This document shows, piece after piece, positions 16,667 to 25,817 of a stretch of DNA of 64,000 nucleotides. A program made the position numbers and the translations under genes. The notes under the pieces were generated by a model, which made no database searches, was not told where the DNA came from, and saw nothing but the letters and a program-made list of their open reading frames with translations. The number at the start of each line of letters is the position of its first letter. The stretch's first letter is position 1. This DNA comes from Nitratireductor sp. B36 (GTDB taxonomy: Bacteria > Pseudomonadota > Alphaproteobacteria > Rhizobiales > Rhizobiaceae), in assembly GCF_020833685.1 (NCBI RefSeq), contig NZ_JACKZY010000002.1, positions 434,001 through 498,000 of the forward strand. The letters run 5' to 3'.

Positions 16667-19477
16667 CTATTGCCCCAACCGTTCCAGCAGGACCGGCACA
16701 TGAACCTGATCCGATTTGTAGTTGCCCGTGAGCATGTACATCATGATGTTGACGCCCGCGCGGTAGGCATAAAGGCGTTGCAGCGGGTCATTGGGCACGG
16801 TCGGCAGAAGCGGTTCGCCGCTGGCGTCCAGCGCCCACGCCCCGGCCAGATCATTGCCGGTGATCATGATCGGCGTCACCCCGTCACCCACCCGGACGGG
16901 CCGGTCGGTGCGGGTGGAGGAATCGAGCGATGCTTCCACCCAGAGCGGGCTGCCGCGATAGCGCCCCGGAAACTCCGGCAGGATGAAGAAGGATTTCGTC
17001 AGCACATGGTCTTCGGGTACCGGTTCCAGCGGCGGCACGTTGAGGCCGGAAAGGATATCGCGCAGGCGTTGCGTGGCGGGTGTCACGGCATCCGAGCCGA
17101 ACCCGCTTGAATACTGATCGCGCGTGTCGAACAATACCGTTCCGCCAGACTGCATGTAGGCGTCTATGCGGGCGATCGCTTCTTCGCCGGGCATTGGTGC
17201 GTCCGGGTCGATGGGCCAGTAGATCAACGGGTAGAAGGAAAGCTCATCGGTGGCGATGTCGACCCCCGCAGGTTCGCCAGGCTCCAGCGCGGTCTTCGCT
17301 GCAAGGAAAGCCGACAGCCCCTGAAGTCCGGCGCGGCTCGTGGCGTCGAGCGAGGAAAGCCCGGTGATCACATAGGCGATGCGCGTCTGCGAAATCGCCT
17401 CGATCGCCTCTGCCTCTCCGGCTCGCTCGTCCAGCGCACGGGCTGCGTTTGGTGACATCATGGCAAGCATCAGGCCCATGGCCAATAGGGTCGCCGCACC
17501 CTTTGCCAGTTGCGGTTTGCGGCGAAGCCGTCCCCCGAGCCAGAGTACGGCGAGTGTGTCCAGCGCCAGAAGGGCGAGGGCGGCGGCAAAGAGTGGGCCT
17601 TTCAAGGGCTGCTGTTCGTCCAGTCCGTAGGAAATGGCGGTCATCGGGGCAGGGGCCTCAGGGCGCGTGATCGGGATCAGCTCCGTGTCGGGCGCAAGCA
17701 GGTTGTGGGCCACGACGCCTTCCTCGCTGCCATAGAGGCCGGGCGGATGTTTCAGCGTCACGGCGTTTGTGTCTGCGGCAAGAGCCTCGGCCTCGCCGGA
17801 GGGCGGTACAAGGCGCCCCTCCGCCGAAATCAGGCGATACGGTGCAAGCGCTCGCCCGCCTTCTGCTCCCGCAGTGTTGAGCGTCCCCTGATTGCGTGAG
17901 AGCTGGACGATCCGGCGCAGCATTTCCACGAAACTGCCGGAGATCGGCAGGTTCGACCAGGTCGCCTCAGGCGTCACGTGAAAGAGCACGATCTGGCCTT
18001 CGCCCCGCGAAACGCCGGTGACGAGCGGCGTGCCATCGGCCAGGTTTGCCCAGCTCCGCTCCACGATGTCGGGCGAGGGTTCGGCCAGAACCTGCCGGTT
18101 TACCGTCACGTCGCGTGGTGGCGCGAGATCGGAGAAGGGACCATTGCCCGGAAACTCAGCAACGGGTTGCGGCTCTGTCCAGGAGAGCGCACCGCCGAGC
18201 GACCGTTCGCCCAGCCTGAGCCGAACGGGCAACAGATCCTCGTCATTGTCGGCCGCTGCCAGTCTGGGCCCGGCAAACCGCACCAGCGTGCCACCGCCAT
18301 TCACCCAGTCGATCAGCGCCTGACGTGGGGCTGCCGGCAGTGTACCAACATCGGCCATGATGATCACCGCCGGCTTCTGCTCCAGCAATTCCGGCAGCGC
18401 TTCGGTCAGTTCGGCGCTCGATGGCTCCATGAGGTCGGCGAATGGCGCAAGCGCCCGCTCGATATAGTAGAGCGGCGAAAGCAGCGGCTGTGCCTGATCC
18501 GCTTCGCTCTGTGAAATCAGGCCGATGCGCCGGCGCTTGCTGTTCTCATCGAGAACCCTCAGGCCGGCGGCCTGGTTCTGGCCCTCGATCCCCACAGACA
18601 CGAAGTCGTTTCGCAGCTCGAAGGGAAGACGCATGGCGCCCGTCGCCCGGGTTTCGCCCGCGCCGAACGTGATTGTCGTTTCGGCGATGCGTCGGCCTCT
18701 CTCGTCACTCGCATAGGCAACGGCCTGACGCGGCCCTGTATCGTTTTGCGGGCGTGTTGCCGTGATTTCGAAGGCCTCCGCCGTGTTTTGCGTATCCGTC
18801 GCTGCGAGCAAGTCGAGCCGATCTGGTTGTGCCCACAAGGCCTCTCCCGGGCTGCCGGAGAAAAGCGCGCTGAAGGCGGCTTCATCCCCACTCATGGCCA
18901 GACCGTCGGTCAGAACAGCAACAACGGCGCCCGGAAAATCATCCAGCGCTTCAGCGACCCGGCCATAGGTGGCCGGCCGATTGCCGGGGACGGGACGCGG
19001 TTGCGCTGCGTTGAGACGCTCCAGCGCCGTATTGGCATCGAAAGGTCCGATCTCCTGGTTCTGCTCTTCAGCTGTCAGGGCCAGGACGACTGGCTGTTGA
19101 TTGACGCGGGCATCCTCGATCAGACGCGCCGCCGTGGCCACACGTTCATCCCACTCAGGAGCTGCAGCCCAGCCATTGTCGAGCACGACGGCCAGTGCCG
19201 AGCCTTCGCCCGCTGCCTTCTCGCGCGGGTTCAACACCGGGTCGGCCAGGGCGAAAATCACCAGTGCGGCGAGCATCAGCCTGAGCAATGTCAGCCACCA
19301 CGGACTCTTGTGCGGTGTTTCCTCGCGTTTTGCGATTCGCGCCAAAATCTTCAGCGGCGGAAAGGTTTCGGTCTGTGGCCGTGGCGGTGTCAGGCGCAAA
19401 AGCCACCAGATCACCGGCAGGGCGATCAGCCCCCAAAGCAGGAAAGGTTGCGCAAAGGAGAGAGAAAGCCAGTTCAC
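16667..19477 (-). CDS. BatA N-terminal / DUF4159 domain membrane protein (MoxR operon gene 3)
   Basis: A 936-residue protein. Residues 1-75 are the aerotolerance-regulator (BatA) N-terminal domain: two membrane helices around a TFPPLKILARI loop. Next is a VWA-like region whose MIDAS is degenerate (VVLDNGWAAAP in place of D-x-S-x-S). A further pair of helices lies near residues 635-690, and the C-terminal 250 residues are DUF4159 (IAYVITGLSSLDATSRAGLQ, then QSGGTVLFDTRDQYSSGFG). The GTG start at 19477 overlaps the DUF58 stop as GTGA, excluding a longer start. The domain set points to assembly or quality control in the cell envelope. Confidence 0.85.
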   Translation of the reverse strand: MNWLSLSFAQPFLLWGLIALPVIWWLLRLTPPRPQTETFPPLKILARIAKREETPHKSPWWLTLLRLMLAALVIFALADPVLNPREKAAGEGSALAVVLDNGWAAAPEWDERVATAARLIEDARVNQQPVVLALTAEEQNQEIGPFDANTALERLNAAQPRPVPGNRPATYGRVAEALDDFPGAVVAVLTDGLAMSGDEAAFSALFSGSPGEALWAQPDRLDLLAATDTQNTAEAFEITATRPQNDTGPRQAVAYASDERGRRIAETTITFGAGETRATGAMRLPFELRNDFVSVGIEGQNQAAGLRVLDENSKRRRIGLISQSEADQAQPLLSPLYYIERALAPFADLMEPSSAELTEALPELLEQKPAVIIMADVGTLPAAPRQALIDWVNGGGTLVRFAGPRLAAADNDEDLLPVRLRLGERSLGGALSWTEPQPVAEFPGNGPFSDLAPPRDVTVNRQVLAEPSPDIVERSWANLADGTPLVTGVSRGEGQIVLFHVTPEATWSNLPISGSFVEMLRRIVQLSRNQGTLNTAGAEGGRALAPYRLISAEGRLVPPSGEAEALAADTNAVTLKHPPGLYGSEEGVVAHNLLAPDTELIPITRPEAPAPMTAISYGLDEQQPLKGPLFAAALALLALDTLAVLWLGGRLRRKPQLAKGAATLLAMGLMLAMMSPNAARALDERAGEAEAIEAISQTRIAYVITGLSSLDATSRAGLQGLSAFLAAKTALEPGEPAGVDIATDELSFYPLIYWPIDPDAPMPGEEAIARIDAYMQSGGTVLFDTRDQYSSGFGSDAVTPATQRLRDILSGLNVPPLEPVPEDHVLTKSFFILPEFPGRYRGSPLWVEASLDSSTRTDRPVRVGDGVTPIMITGNDLAGAWALDASGEPLLPTVPNDPLQRLYAYRAGVNIMMYMLTGNYKSDQVHVPVLLERLGQ

Positions 19478-20391
19478 AAGCCCCTCTCCATTCCAAAGCC
19501 GGCATCGGCGCTCATGGCATTGTGTACGGTGACCAGCGCCTGCGCAGCAGGCTTGTCCGTGTGGTGCACGGTATAGCTCCAGCCGAGCCGCTTGCACCAG
19601 AAAGCCAGTTCCTCACGTCGAGCGTGATAAAGTCGCCGATAATCTTCTGCCAGTGTTTCGGCGCGGCCCGCAGTCAGTTTTTCGCCCGTTTCAGGGTCGG
19701 AAAATTCAGTGCGACCGGTGTAGGGGAAGCTTTCTTCCGCCGGGTCGACCACCTCGACAAGATGGGTGCGTGCGCCCCGGCTCGCCAGTTGGTCAAGCCA
19801 GGCGATGGTTTCTTCCACCGGATCGAGAAAGTCGCTCACCAGCACCACGTCCGAGAAACGGCGGATCTGCAGAAGGTCGGGCCGGGCCGGCAGGTCGGGG
19901 GTGTGCATGATCTGGGCCGCCAGCCGCTCTGCTCCATTTCGGGCGGAAAACGGATCGGTGACGCCGGGCCACGCGATTCGCTCGCCGCTTCGCGACAAGA
20001 GTTCTGCCAGCGCAAAGGTCAGCACGAGCGCTCGCGCTTCCTTGGGCGTTGGCGCCAGGGATGATTTGTAGAGCATGGAAGGCGATGGGTCGGCCCAGAG
20101 CCACACCGTATGAGCCGCCTCCCATTCGCGGTCCCGCACATAAAGATGGTCGTCGCGTGCGGAGCGCCGCCAGTCGATGCGTGAAAAAGCCTCGCCCTCC
20201 ACATAGGGACGGAACTGCCAGAAGTTCTCGCCTATTCCGCGTTTGCGTCGTCCGTGCCAGCCGGCGATCACGTTGTTGGCAACGCGCTTTGCATCCACAA
20301 GCAGGTCAGGCATCAGCGCGGCTCGCGCACGCGCGCGAACCAGCGCATCGCTCGATGCGACCGGTTTGGAAACTTCGCCGATCTTTGCCAT
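19474..20391 (-). CDS. DUF58 domain protein (MoxR operon gene 2)
   Basis: A 305-residue DUF58 protein (PF01882). The characteristic motif is FWQFRPYVEGEAFSRIDWRR followed by WLWADPSPSM; the latter is a VWA-like D-x-S-x-S. ATG at 20391 follows AGGA with 5-nt spacing; TTG at 20394 is one codon earlier. DUF58 proteins work beside MoxR ATPases as probable adaptors or substrates. The gene starts 29 bp after moxR and overlaps the next gene by 4 bp. Soluble, no signal peptide. Confidence 0.92.
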   Translation of the reverse strand: MAKIGEVSKPVASSDALVRARARAALMPDLLVDAKRVANNVIAGWHGRRKRGIGENFWQFRPYVEGEAFSRIDWRRSARDDHLYVRDREWEAAHTVWLWADPSPSMLYKSSLAPTPKEARALVLTFALAELLSRSGERIAWPGVTDPFSARNGAERLAAQIMHTPDLPARPDLLQIRRFSDVVLVSDFLDPVEETIAWLDQLASRGARTHLVEVVDPAEESFPYTGRTEFSDPETGEKLTAGRAETLAEDYRRLYHARREELAFWCKRLGWSYTVHHTDKPAAQALVTVHNAMSADAGFGMERGL

Positions 20392-20419
20392 CAAGATCCT
20401 ATCTGGAGCGCGGTGCCCA

Positions 20420-21442
20420 TCAATCGAGCGCCTTCACGAGGCGCCGGATCACGTCGCGCACGGTCATGCCTTCCGCGCGCGCCGCGAAGGTCAATGCCAT
20501 CCGATGTTGAAGCACAGGTTCGGCCAGCGCCCGCACGTCATCCACGGAGGGGGCGAGCCTGCCATCATAGAGCGCCCGGGCACGGGCACAGAGCGTCAGA
20601 GCCTGGCTGGCGCGAGGGCCTGGGCCCCATGCCACATGGCGGTCCGTGTCAGGGTTGCCGACGCCGGGCCTCGCCGTGCGCACCAGTTGCAGAATCGCAT
20701 CGACCACGCTCTCGGGCACGGGCATACGGCGGATCAGCATCTGGATTTCCTTCAGCCGCTCCGGCGAAAGCGCGTTCTTTGCCTCAGCTTCATCCGTGCC
20801 CGTGGTTTCGAGAAGGATGCGTCGCTCGGCGTCGAGCTCGGGGTAGAGAATGTCCACCTGCATCAAAAAGCGATCAAGCTGTGCTTCCGGCAAAGGATAG
20901 GTGCCTTCCTGCTCCAGCGGATTCTGCGTCGCGAGCACATGGAAGGGCGAGGGAAGGTCGTGCCGGTGGCCGGCCACAGTCACGTGATATTCTTGCATCG
21001 ACTGGAGAAGCGCGGATTGGGTGCGCGGGCTGGCACGGTTGATCTCGTCCGCCATCAGAAGCTGTGAGAAGATCGGACCGGGCAGAAAGCGGAACGAGCG
21101 CTTGCCCTTCTCGTCCTGCTCCATCACTTCCGAACCCAGAATATCGGACGGCATCAGATCCGGTGTGAACTGGATGCGTCGTGCATCGAGACCGAGCACA
21201 ACGCCGAGTGTCTCCACGAGTTTCGTCTTCGCGAGCCCGGGCACTCCGACAAGCAGTGCATGGCCGCCGGCGAGGATCGCCACAAGGGTGCGTTCCACCA
21301 CCGCTTCCTGACCGAAAATCACCTGCCCGACGCCTTCGCGCACCTTTGCTATATCTGATAGCGCACGTTCGGCTTCAGCGACCATTTCCTTGTCGCTCAT
21401 GGGCTTTTTGCCCGGAACTTCGTTTTTGGAAACAATGGTCAT
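20420..21442 (-). CDS. moxR: MoxR-type AAA+ ATPase (MoxR operon gene 1)
   Basis: A 340-residue MoxR ATPase. Walker A is LLVGVPGLAKTK, Walker B is LLMADEINRA, and sensor 1 is VLATQNPLEQEGTYPLPEAQ; the C-terminal lid domain follows. MoxR proteins act as chaperone-like remodellers working with VWA-containing partners, three of which follow in the same operon. The best-known relative of this arrangement is the Rhizobium leguminosarum RL3499-RL3502 operon, linked to cell envelope integrity. AGGATCGAGACGGC precedes the start. Divergent from the DUF1285 gene. Confidence 0.95.
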   Translation of the reverse strand: MTIVSKNEVPGKKPMSDKEMVAEAERALSDIAKVREGVGQVIFGQEAVVERTLVAILAGGHALLVGVPGLAKTKLVETLGVVLGLDARRIQFTPDLMPSDILGSEVMEQDEKGKRSFRFLPGPIFSQLLMADEINRASPRTQSALLQSMQEYHVTVAGHRHDLPSPFHVLATQNPLEQEGTYPLPEAQLDRFLMQVDILYPELDAERRILLETTGTDEAEAKNALSPERLKEIQMLIRRMPVPESVVDAILQLVRTARPGVGNPDTDRHVAWGPGPRASQALTLCARARALYDGRLAPSVDDVRALAEPVLQHRMALTFAARAEGMTVRDVIRRLVKALD

Positions 21443-21602
21443 GCCGTCTCGATCCTCGTTAAAGGCCCCGGGGGACTAAAGGGCAGCAGGAACGGACCAC
21501 ACCGGCACGTGTCTGGAGCGATTCGTGCCTTCACGTCCCTTTGGCAAACTTAAAACACTCAACAAGGCTGACAAGCGAAACAACAGTGACTATTTCGTGA
21601 CC

Positions 21603-22232
21603 ATGAACAAGAAAACGAGCAAGAGCCCGTCAAGCCTCGCGGGAGCCGCCGACACTGCCAGCCTGGAAGCCATGATCGCGCGCGCTGCCCGTTCGGGCAA
21701 GGGCGTACCGCCGGTGGAGCGCTGGAATCCCGAGTTTTGTGGCGATCTCGATATGGAGATTCGCGCCGATGGCACCTGGTTCTACATGGGAACACCGATC
21801 GGACGACCGGCGCTGGTTCAGCTTTTCTCCTCCGTTCTGCGCAAGGACGAGGACGGCAAGACCTATCTCATCACTCCGGTGGAAAAAGTCGGCATTCGTG
21901 TTGAAGATGCGCCGTTTCTTGCAGTGGAGATGGTTGTAACCGGTGAAGGGGAGGCACAAGCGCTTACCTTCCGCACAAATGTCGGTGATGTGGTCGAAGC
22001 TGGTCCCGGGCACGAATTGCGCTTTGTGGATCAGCCGGATACAGGCGGATTGAAGCCATATCTGCATGTGCGCGGAAGGCTTGAAGCTCTTGTCGCACGC
22101 TCTGTTTTGTATGAGTTGGTGGAGGTCGGGGAGGAGATCGAGATCGACGGGCGCATGATGTTCGCGATCCGCTCGCGCGGCGCAGTGTTTCCTGTCATGC
22201 CCGCTGACGCGTTGCACAGGCTGTCGCAATGA
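21603..22232 (+). CDS. DUF1285 domain protein
   Basis: A 209-residue DUF1285 protein (PF06938). The family core is PPVERWNPEFCGDLDMEIRA, then GTWFYMGTPIGRPALVQLFS and YLITPVEKVGIRVEDAPFLA. Start is set at the ATG of MNKKTSKS; the longer reading from 21525 is less likely. First gene of a tightly overlapped operon with CoA pyrophosphatase and CCA transferase. Function unknown; probably cytoplasmic. Confidence 0.92.
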   Translation: MNKKTSKSPSSLAGAADTASLEAMIARAARSGKGVPPVERWNPEFCGDLDMEIRADGTWFYMGTPIGRPALVQLFSSVLRKDEDGKTYLITPVEKVGIRVEDAPFLAVEMVVTGEGEAQALTFRTNVGDVVEAGPGHELRFVDQPDTGGLKPYLHVRGRLEALVARSVLYELVEVGEEIEIDGRMMFAIRSRGAVFPVMPADALHRLSQ

Positions 22233-22867
22233 CCATGAGGAGTATCTCGAAAACTCTTTATTCGGCGGAAGAATTTCGCCGTCGCGCGGCGCGCCAGCAG
22301 GGACCCGCGGGAGCGGAAGATTACGGCGATCACAGCCTGAATCCCGACCTACGTGAAATGATCGTGCGACCTGGGCTGCGTGATGCCGCCGTACTCATAC
22401 CGGTCGTTGACCATGCCGATGGCGCGTCGGTGATCCTCACCCAACGCACTCAGTCGCTTCGCAGTCACTCAGGCCAGATAGCTTTTCCGGGTGGGCGTAT
22501 CGATCCGGAGGACGCGTCGCCGGAGGCCGCGGCCTTGCGCGAGGCAGACGAGGAGATCGGCCTTCTTCCCAATGCGGTCGATGTGGTCGGCCGCATGCCG
22601 GACTATTCCACCGGGAGCGGATACCGTATTGCTCCGGTGCTTGGCATCGTGCAACCAGGCTTTGATCTGCGCATCAATCCTGACGAGGTGGATGCCGCTT
22701 TCGAAGTGCCGCTGGCCTTCTTGATGGACCCCGCCAATCATCGGCGCGAAAGTCGTCTGTGGCAGGAAAAGGAACGGTTCTATTATACCATGCCCTTCGG
22801 TGAGCGCTTCATATGGGGTGTTACGGCCGGCATCATTCGCACTCTTTACGAAAGACTTTATGCTTGA
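22229..22867 (+). CDS. nudL: NUDIX CoA pyrophosphatase
   Basis: A 212-residue NUDIX enzyme of the CoA pyrophosphatase group. The UPF0035 signature RTQSLRSHSGQIAFPGGRID precedes the Nudix box ALREADEEIGL. The expected reaction is cleavage of CoA or its disulfide to 3',5'-ADP and phosphopantetheine. The start overlaps the DUF1285 stop as ATGA and the end overlaps the cca start by 1 bp. The family also includes members acting on other CoA esters, so substrate is by homology only. Confidence 0.9.
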   Translation: MTMRSISKTLYSAEEFRRRAARQQGPAGAEDYGDHSLNPDLREMIVRPGLRDAAVLIPVVDHADGASVILTQRTQSLRSHSGQIAFPGGRIDPEDASPEAAALREADEEIGLLPNAVDVVGRMPDYSTGSGYRIAPVLGIVQPGFDLRINPDEVDAAFEVPLAFLMDPANHRRESRLWQEKERFYYTMPFGERFIWGVTAGIIRTLYERLYA

Positions 22868-24135
22868 TGGACAAGCGATTGATTTTAGATTCGGAATGGC
22901 TGTCCGATAAAAAGCTACAGGCGCTGCTGGAAGCACTGTCTACGGGCGGTGATGAGGCGCGTGTCGTTGGCGGAGCTGTGCGCAACACGCTGCTTGGCCA
23001 AACCGTCACCGACATTGATATCGCCACCACCACGCAGCCGGATGAGACGGTGCGTCGGGCGCGCGGCGCCGGCTTCCGCACCGCGCCCACCGGCATCGAC
23101 CATGGAACCGTTACGGTTATTGCGGAGGGGCAGGCCTACGAAGTCACCACGCTGCGCGCGGATGTGGAGACCGATGGCCGGCATGCGCATGTCACTTTCG
23201 GCCGCGATTGGCGCAGCGATGCCGAGCGGCGTGACTTCACCATCAACGCGCTTTATGCGCGCGCGAATGGCGAGATCATCGATCTGGTGGGCGGCCTTGA
23301 GGATCTCGAAAGCCAGACCCTGCGCTTCATTGGCGACGCCGATACCCGGATCACTGAGGATTATCTGCGCATCCTGCGGTTTTTCCGTTTTTTTGCCTGG
23401 TATGGGCGAGGCCGCCCTGATGCGGCGGGGCTCAAGGCCTGTGCACGTCATCGCGATGGGCTGGAACGGTTGTCGGCCGAACGTGTCTGGGCGGAGCTTA
23501 AAAAACTCCTCTCGGCGCCGGATCCCTCACGTGCTCTCCTGTGGATGCGCCAGACAGGGGTTCTGACGAAAATTCTTCCCGAATCGGAAAAATGGGGAAT
23601 CGACACCATCGCTCCGCTGATCGAGGCGGAGCAGACGCTCGGCTGGCGGCCGGACCCATTGCTTCGGCTTGCTGCGATCATCCCGCCCCATGAACCTCGA
23701 ATTTTGGAACTGGGAAAGCGTCTGCGCCTGTCCAATGCTGAGAAGAAAGACCTTTCGGATTGGGCGAGTGCACCGGTACCCTCCCCGGATTTGAGCGAGA
23801 GCGGTTTCAGGAAACTCGCCTACAAAGCAGAACCAAATGGCCTCTGGTGGCGTCTGAAGTTGGCTTTGGTGAGTGCTCGTGCGCGAGCATCGGAAGACGA
23901 CAAGGCGCTGATGGAGGCAGCCGGTTATACTCGCCTCATGAAGCTCGCTGAAGCATGGCAAAAGCCATCACTCCCGGTCGATGGGACCGATCTCGCAAAA
24001 CTCGGGCTGCAAAAAGGGAAGGCCGTTGGAGAGGTTCTCTCCCTGCTGGAGGAAGAGTGGATCGCGTCTGATTTTTCGTTGAAACGCGACGCGCTGCTTG
24101 AGCGCGCCGCCTTGATGATCTCGTCCACCGGCTGA
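22867..24135 (+). CDS. cca: CCA tRNA nucleotidyltransferase / poly(A) polymerase family
   Basis: A 422-residue class II nucleotidyltransferase that adds or repairs the CCA end of tRNA. The catalytic motif is VVGGAVRNTLLGQTVTDIDI with both metal aspartates, then RRDFTINALYA and the flexible-loop DPDTRI-like segment DADTRITEDYLRILRFFRFF. The C-terminal helical part binds the tRNA. TGATG joins it to the preceding gene: stop and start share one base. It could be specialised as poly(A) polymerase, but as the only copy seen here CCA addition is likelier. Confidence 0.95.
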   Translation: MDKRLILDSEWLSDKKLQALLEALSTGGDEARVVGGAVRNTLLGQTVTDIDIATTTQPDETVRRARGAGFRTAPTGIDHGTVTVIAEGQAYEVTTLRADVETDGRHAHVTFGRDWRSDAERRDFTINALYARANGEIIDLVGGLEDLESQTLRFIGDADTRITEDYLRILRFFRFFAWYGRGRPDAAGLKACARHRDGLERLSAERVWAELKKLLSAPDPSRALLWMRQTGVLTKILPESEKWGIDTIAPLIEAEQTLGWRPDPLLRLAAIIPPHEPRILELGKRLRLSNAEKKDLSDWASAPVPSPDLSESGFRKLAYKAEPNGLWWRLKLALVSARARASEDDKALMEAAGYTRLMKLAEAWQKPSLPVDGTDLAKLGLQKGKAVGEVLSLLEEEWIASDFSLKRDALLERAALMISSTG

Positions 24136-24158
24136 AAAGGTCGGTGAAACAAGCGTGG

Positions 24159-24344
24159 TCAGGCCGCGTTGCGCGCCTCTGCGATGCGTGAGCGAATGGC
24201 TTCAACCATGCTCTCGCGGATCACGGTTTCGCCGTGAGCTTCGCGCATATGCTCGGCTGCACGGCGAATGACCTCCGCCTCTTCTTCGTGGCGGGTGTGC
24301 CAGTCGCAGCCTGGAACGAGCGAGCCGCAATGAAATTCCTTCAT
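24159..24344 (-). CDS. DUF1059 domain small protein
   Basis: A 61-residue DUF1059 protein (PF06348). It shows MKEFHCGSLVPGCDW, a Cys-x6-Cys pair, and the conserved EAEVIRRAAEHMREAHGE helix. AGGAGG lies 9 nt before the ATG. Function unknown; the cysteines and histidines could bind a metal. Convergent with cca and 120 bp from the end of the LysR gene. Confidence 0.88.
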   Translation of the reverse strand: MKEFHCGSLVPGCDWHTRHEEEAEVIRRAAEHMREAHGETVIRESMVEAIRSRIAEARNAA

Positions 24345-24464
24345 GAGACGATCCTCCTGTTCTCAGTTTATGCGTGCCATGAACTATAACACGGAATGCG
24401 GCAAGAGGTTGCCGAAGGAAAAACCGTCAGCAGTCCGCGTGGATTGTTACTGTAAACCCAACGG

Positions 24465-25355
24465 TTATTCCGCCAGCATCCGTTCTATCTCGCTTCGTAG
24501 CCACGTCTTGAAATTACGGACCTTGGCTGGCTCAGGCCTGTTTTGGGATGTGATCAGCCAATAGCTAAAGCGTGTCTTGGCGCGTTCGCGGAAGGGGGCG
24601 ACGAGTTGACCACCGCGCAGGGCATCATGGGCAAGCGTGTGCCAGGCAAGCATTACGCCTTGTCCGGCAATAGCCGCATCAAGACAGAGCGCTGCGTCGG
24701 TAAACGTATCGCCTTCCGCCAGATCCCGCTCGTCCAGGCCAAGCGGTTTTAGCCACACATCCCACTCGATGTTGGAATTGGCGTCACGGATGATGGGGGC
24801 GGTCAGGACGTCTTCCGGTGTTTTCAGATGCCTGGCGATCGAAGGGGCACAGACGGGAAAAACTTCCTGTGGCAGAAGATGTTCTGCGCGCACATCCGGC
24901 CAGTTTCCCTCGCCGACACGGATCGCAAGGTCGATGTCCGTGCTGTCGGGATGTACCAGACCGATTGAGGCTTCAAGTCGGAGCTTGGTTTCTGGGTGTG
25001 CTCTTGCATAGCGGGCAAGTCGGGGTACCAGCCATTTCGCGGCAAAGACCGGGGCGACGGAAATCGTCAGCACTGAATCCGTGTCATGGCGCGTTAGCGC
25101 TACAGCTGAATCGAGCGCTTGAAACCCCATGCCCAGTCGCTCGATGAACTGGCGTCCCAGCGCAGTCGGGCGAATGCCGCGTCCCGTCCGCTCGAAAATC
25201 GCGACGCCGAGCTGTGCCTCGGTCTTCACCACCTGTTGGCTGACGGCTCCGACCGATACGCCCAGCTCTTCTGCGGCAGCGCTTAATGAGCCGCCGCGAC
25301 CGACCGCTTCGACGGCGCGTAGTCCGTTCAGGTGAACCCTTGGCAGATGTTTCAT
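24465..25355 (-). CDS. LysR-family transcriptional regulator (GcvA-like)
   Basis: A 296-residue LysR regulator. The HTH is LNGLRAVEAVGRGGSLSAAA followed by EELGVSVGAVSQQV; the effector domain begins near residue 90 with SVLTISVAPVFAAKWLVPRL, the GcvA-subgroup signature. It is divergent from a small gene starting 102 bp away, which is its most likely direct target. The effector cannot be predicted. Confidence 0.93.
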   Translation of the reverse strand: MKHLPRVHLNGLRAVEAVGRGGSLSAAAEELGVSVGAVSQQVVKTEAQLGVAIFERTGRGIRPTALGRQFIERLGMGFQALDSAVALTRHDTDSVLTISVAPVFAAKWLVPRLARYARAHPETKLRLEASIGLVHPDSTDIDLAIRVGEGNWPDVRAEHLLPQEVFPVCAPSIARHLKTPEDVLTAPIIRDANSNIEWDVWLKPLGLDERDLAEGDTFTDAALCLDAAIAGQGVMLAWHTLAHDALRGGQLVAPFRERAKTRFSYWLITSQNRPEPAKVRNFKTWLRSEIERMLAE

Positions 25356-25457
25356 GCAGTTTTTCTAAAGTATCCGATAGGCAATCTCCATTGAAAATCA
25401 TTGCATCCGAGCGGATTCTGGGTCCTGAACACGCCATTCCTCGAGAAAGGGAATGCT

Positions 25458-25817
25458 ATGATACAGTTTTTCTGGATAAGAATTCAGGCTTTCAGGACCC
25501 GTTACCGGCGGGCGCGCAGGGCGCTCGCAGAAGCTGAATGGCAGCACGATCCGCTGGCTCATCCGGTTTTGCGCACAATGTCGATGGAGGAGTTGGCCGA
25601 CTTGCCCATGGACAGGACCGCGAACGCAAGGATGGCGGAGCCTGCTCGACACTTTGCGCCTGCGACTGCTGGTGCCGAACTGCCTACTCCGCCGCCATCC
25701 TTCCGCCCAGAAAGCCGCCTGACTGGCGTTTCCAAAGCTGTGCGTAAAGTCCGTCCCGTTCCACCAACGCCTCATGGGAGCCTTCCTCCACGATACGCCC
25801 CTGATCAAGCACGATGA
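25458..25817 (+). CDS. Small basic protein divergent from LysR gene (tentative)
   Basis: A 119-codon frame starting with an ATG preceded by GAAAGGGA. The first 55 residues (MIQFFWIRIQAFRTRYRRAR and MSMEELADLP) resemble the DUF1127-like proteins often found opposite GcvA-like regulators. The second half overlaps the convergent ABC exporter gene by 134 bp on the other strand and is low in complexity, so only the first half may be meaningful. If real it is a small basic cytoplasmic protein. Confidence 0.42.
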   Translation: MIQFFWIRIQAFRTRYRRARRALAEAEWQHDPLAHPVLRTMSMEELADLPMDRTANARMAEPARHFAPATAGAELPTPPPSFRPESRLTGVSKAVRKVRPVPPTPHGSLPPRYAPDQAR

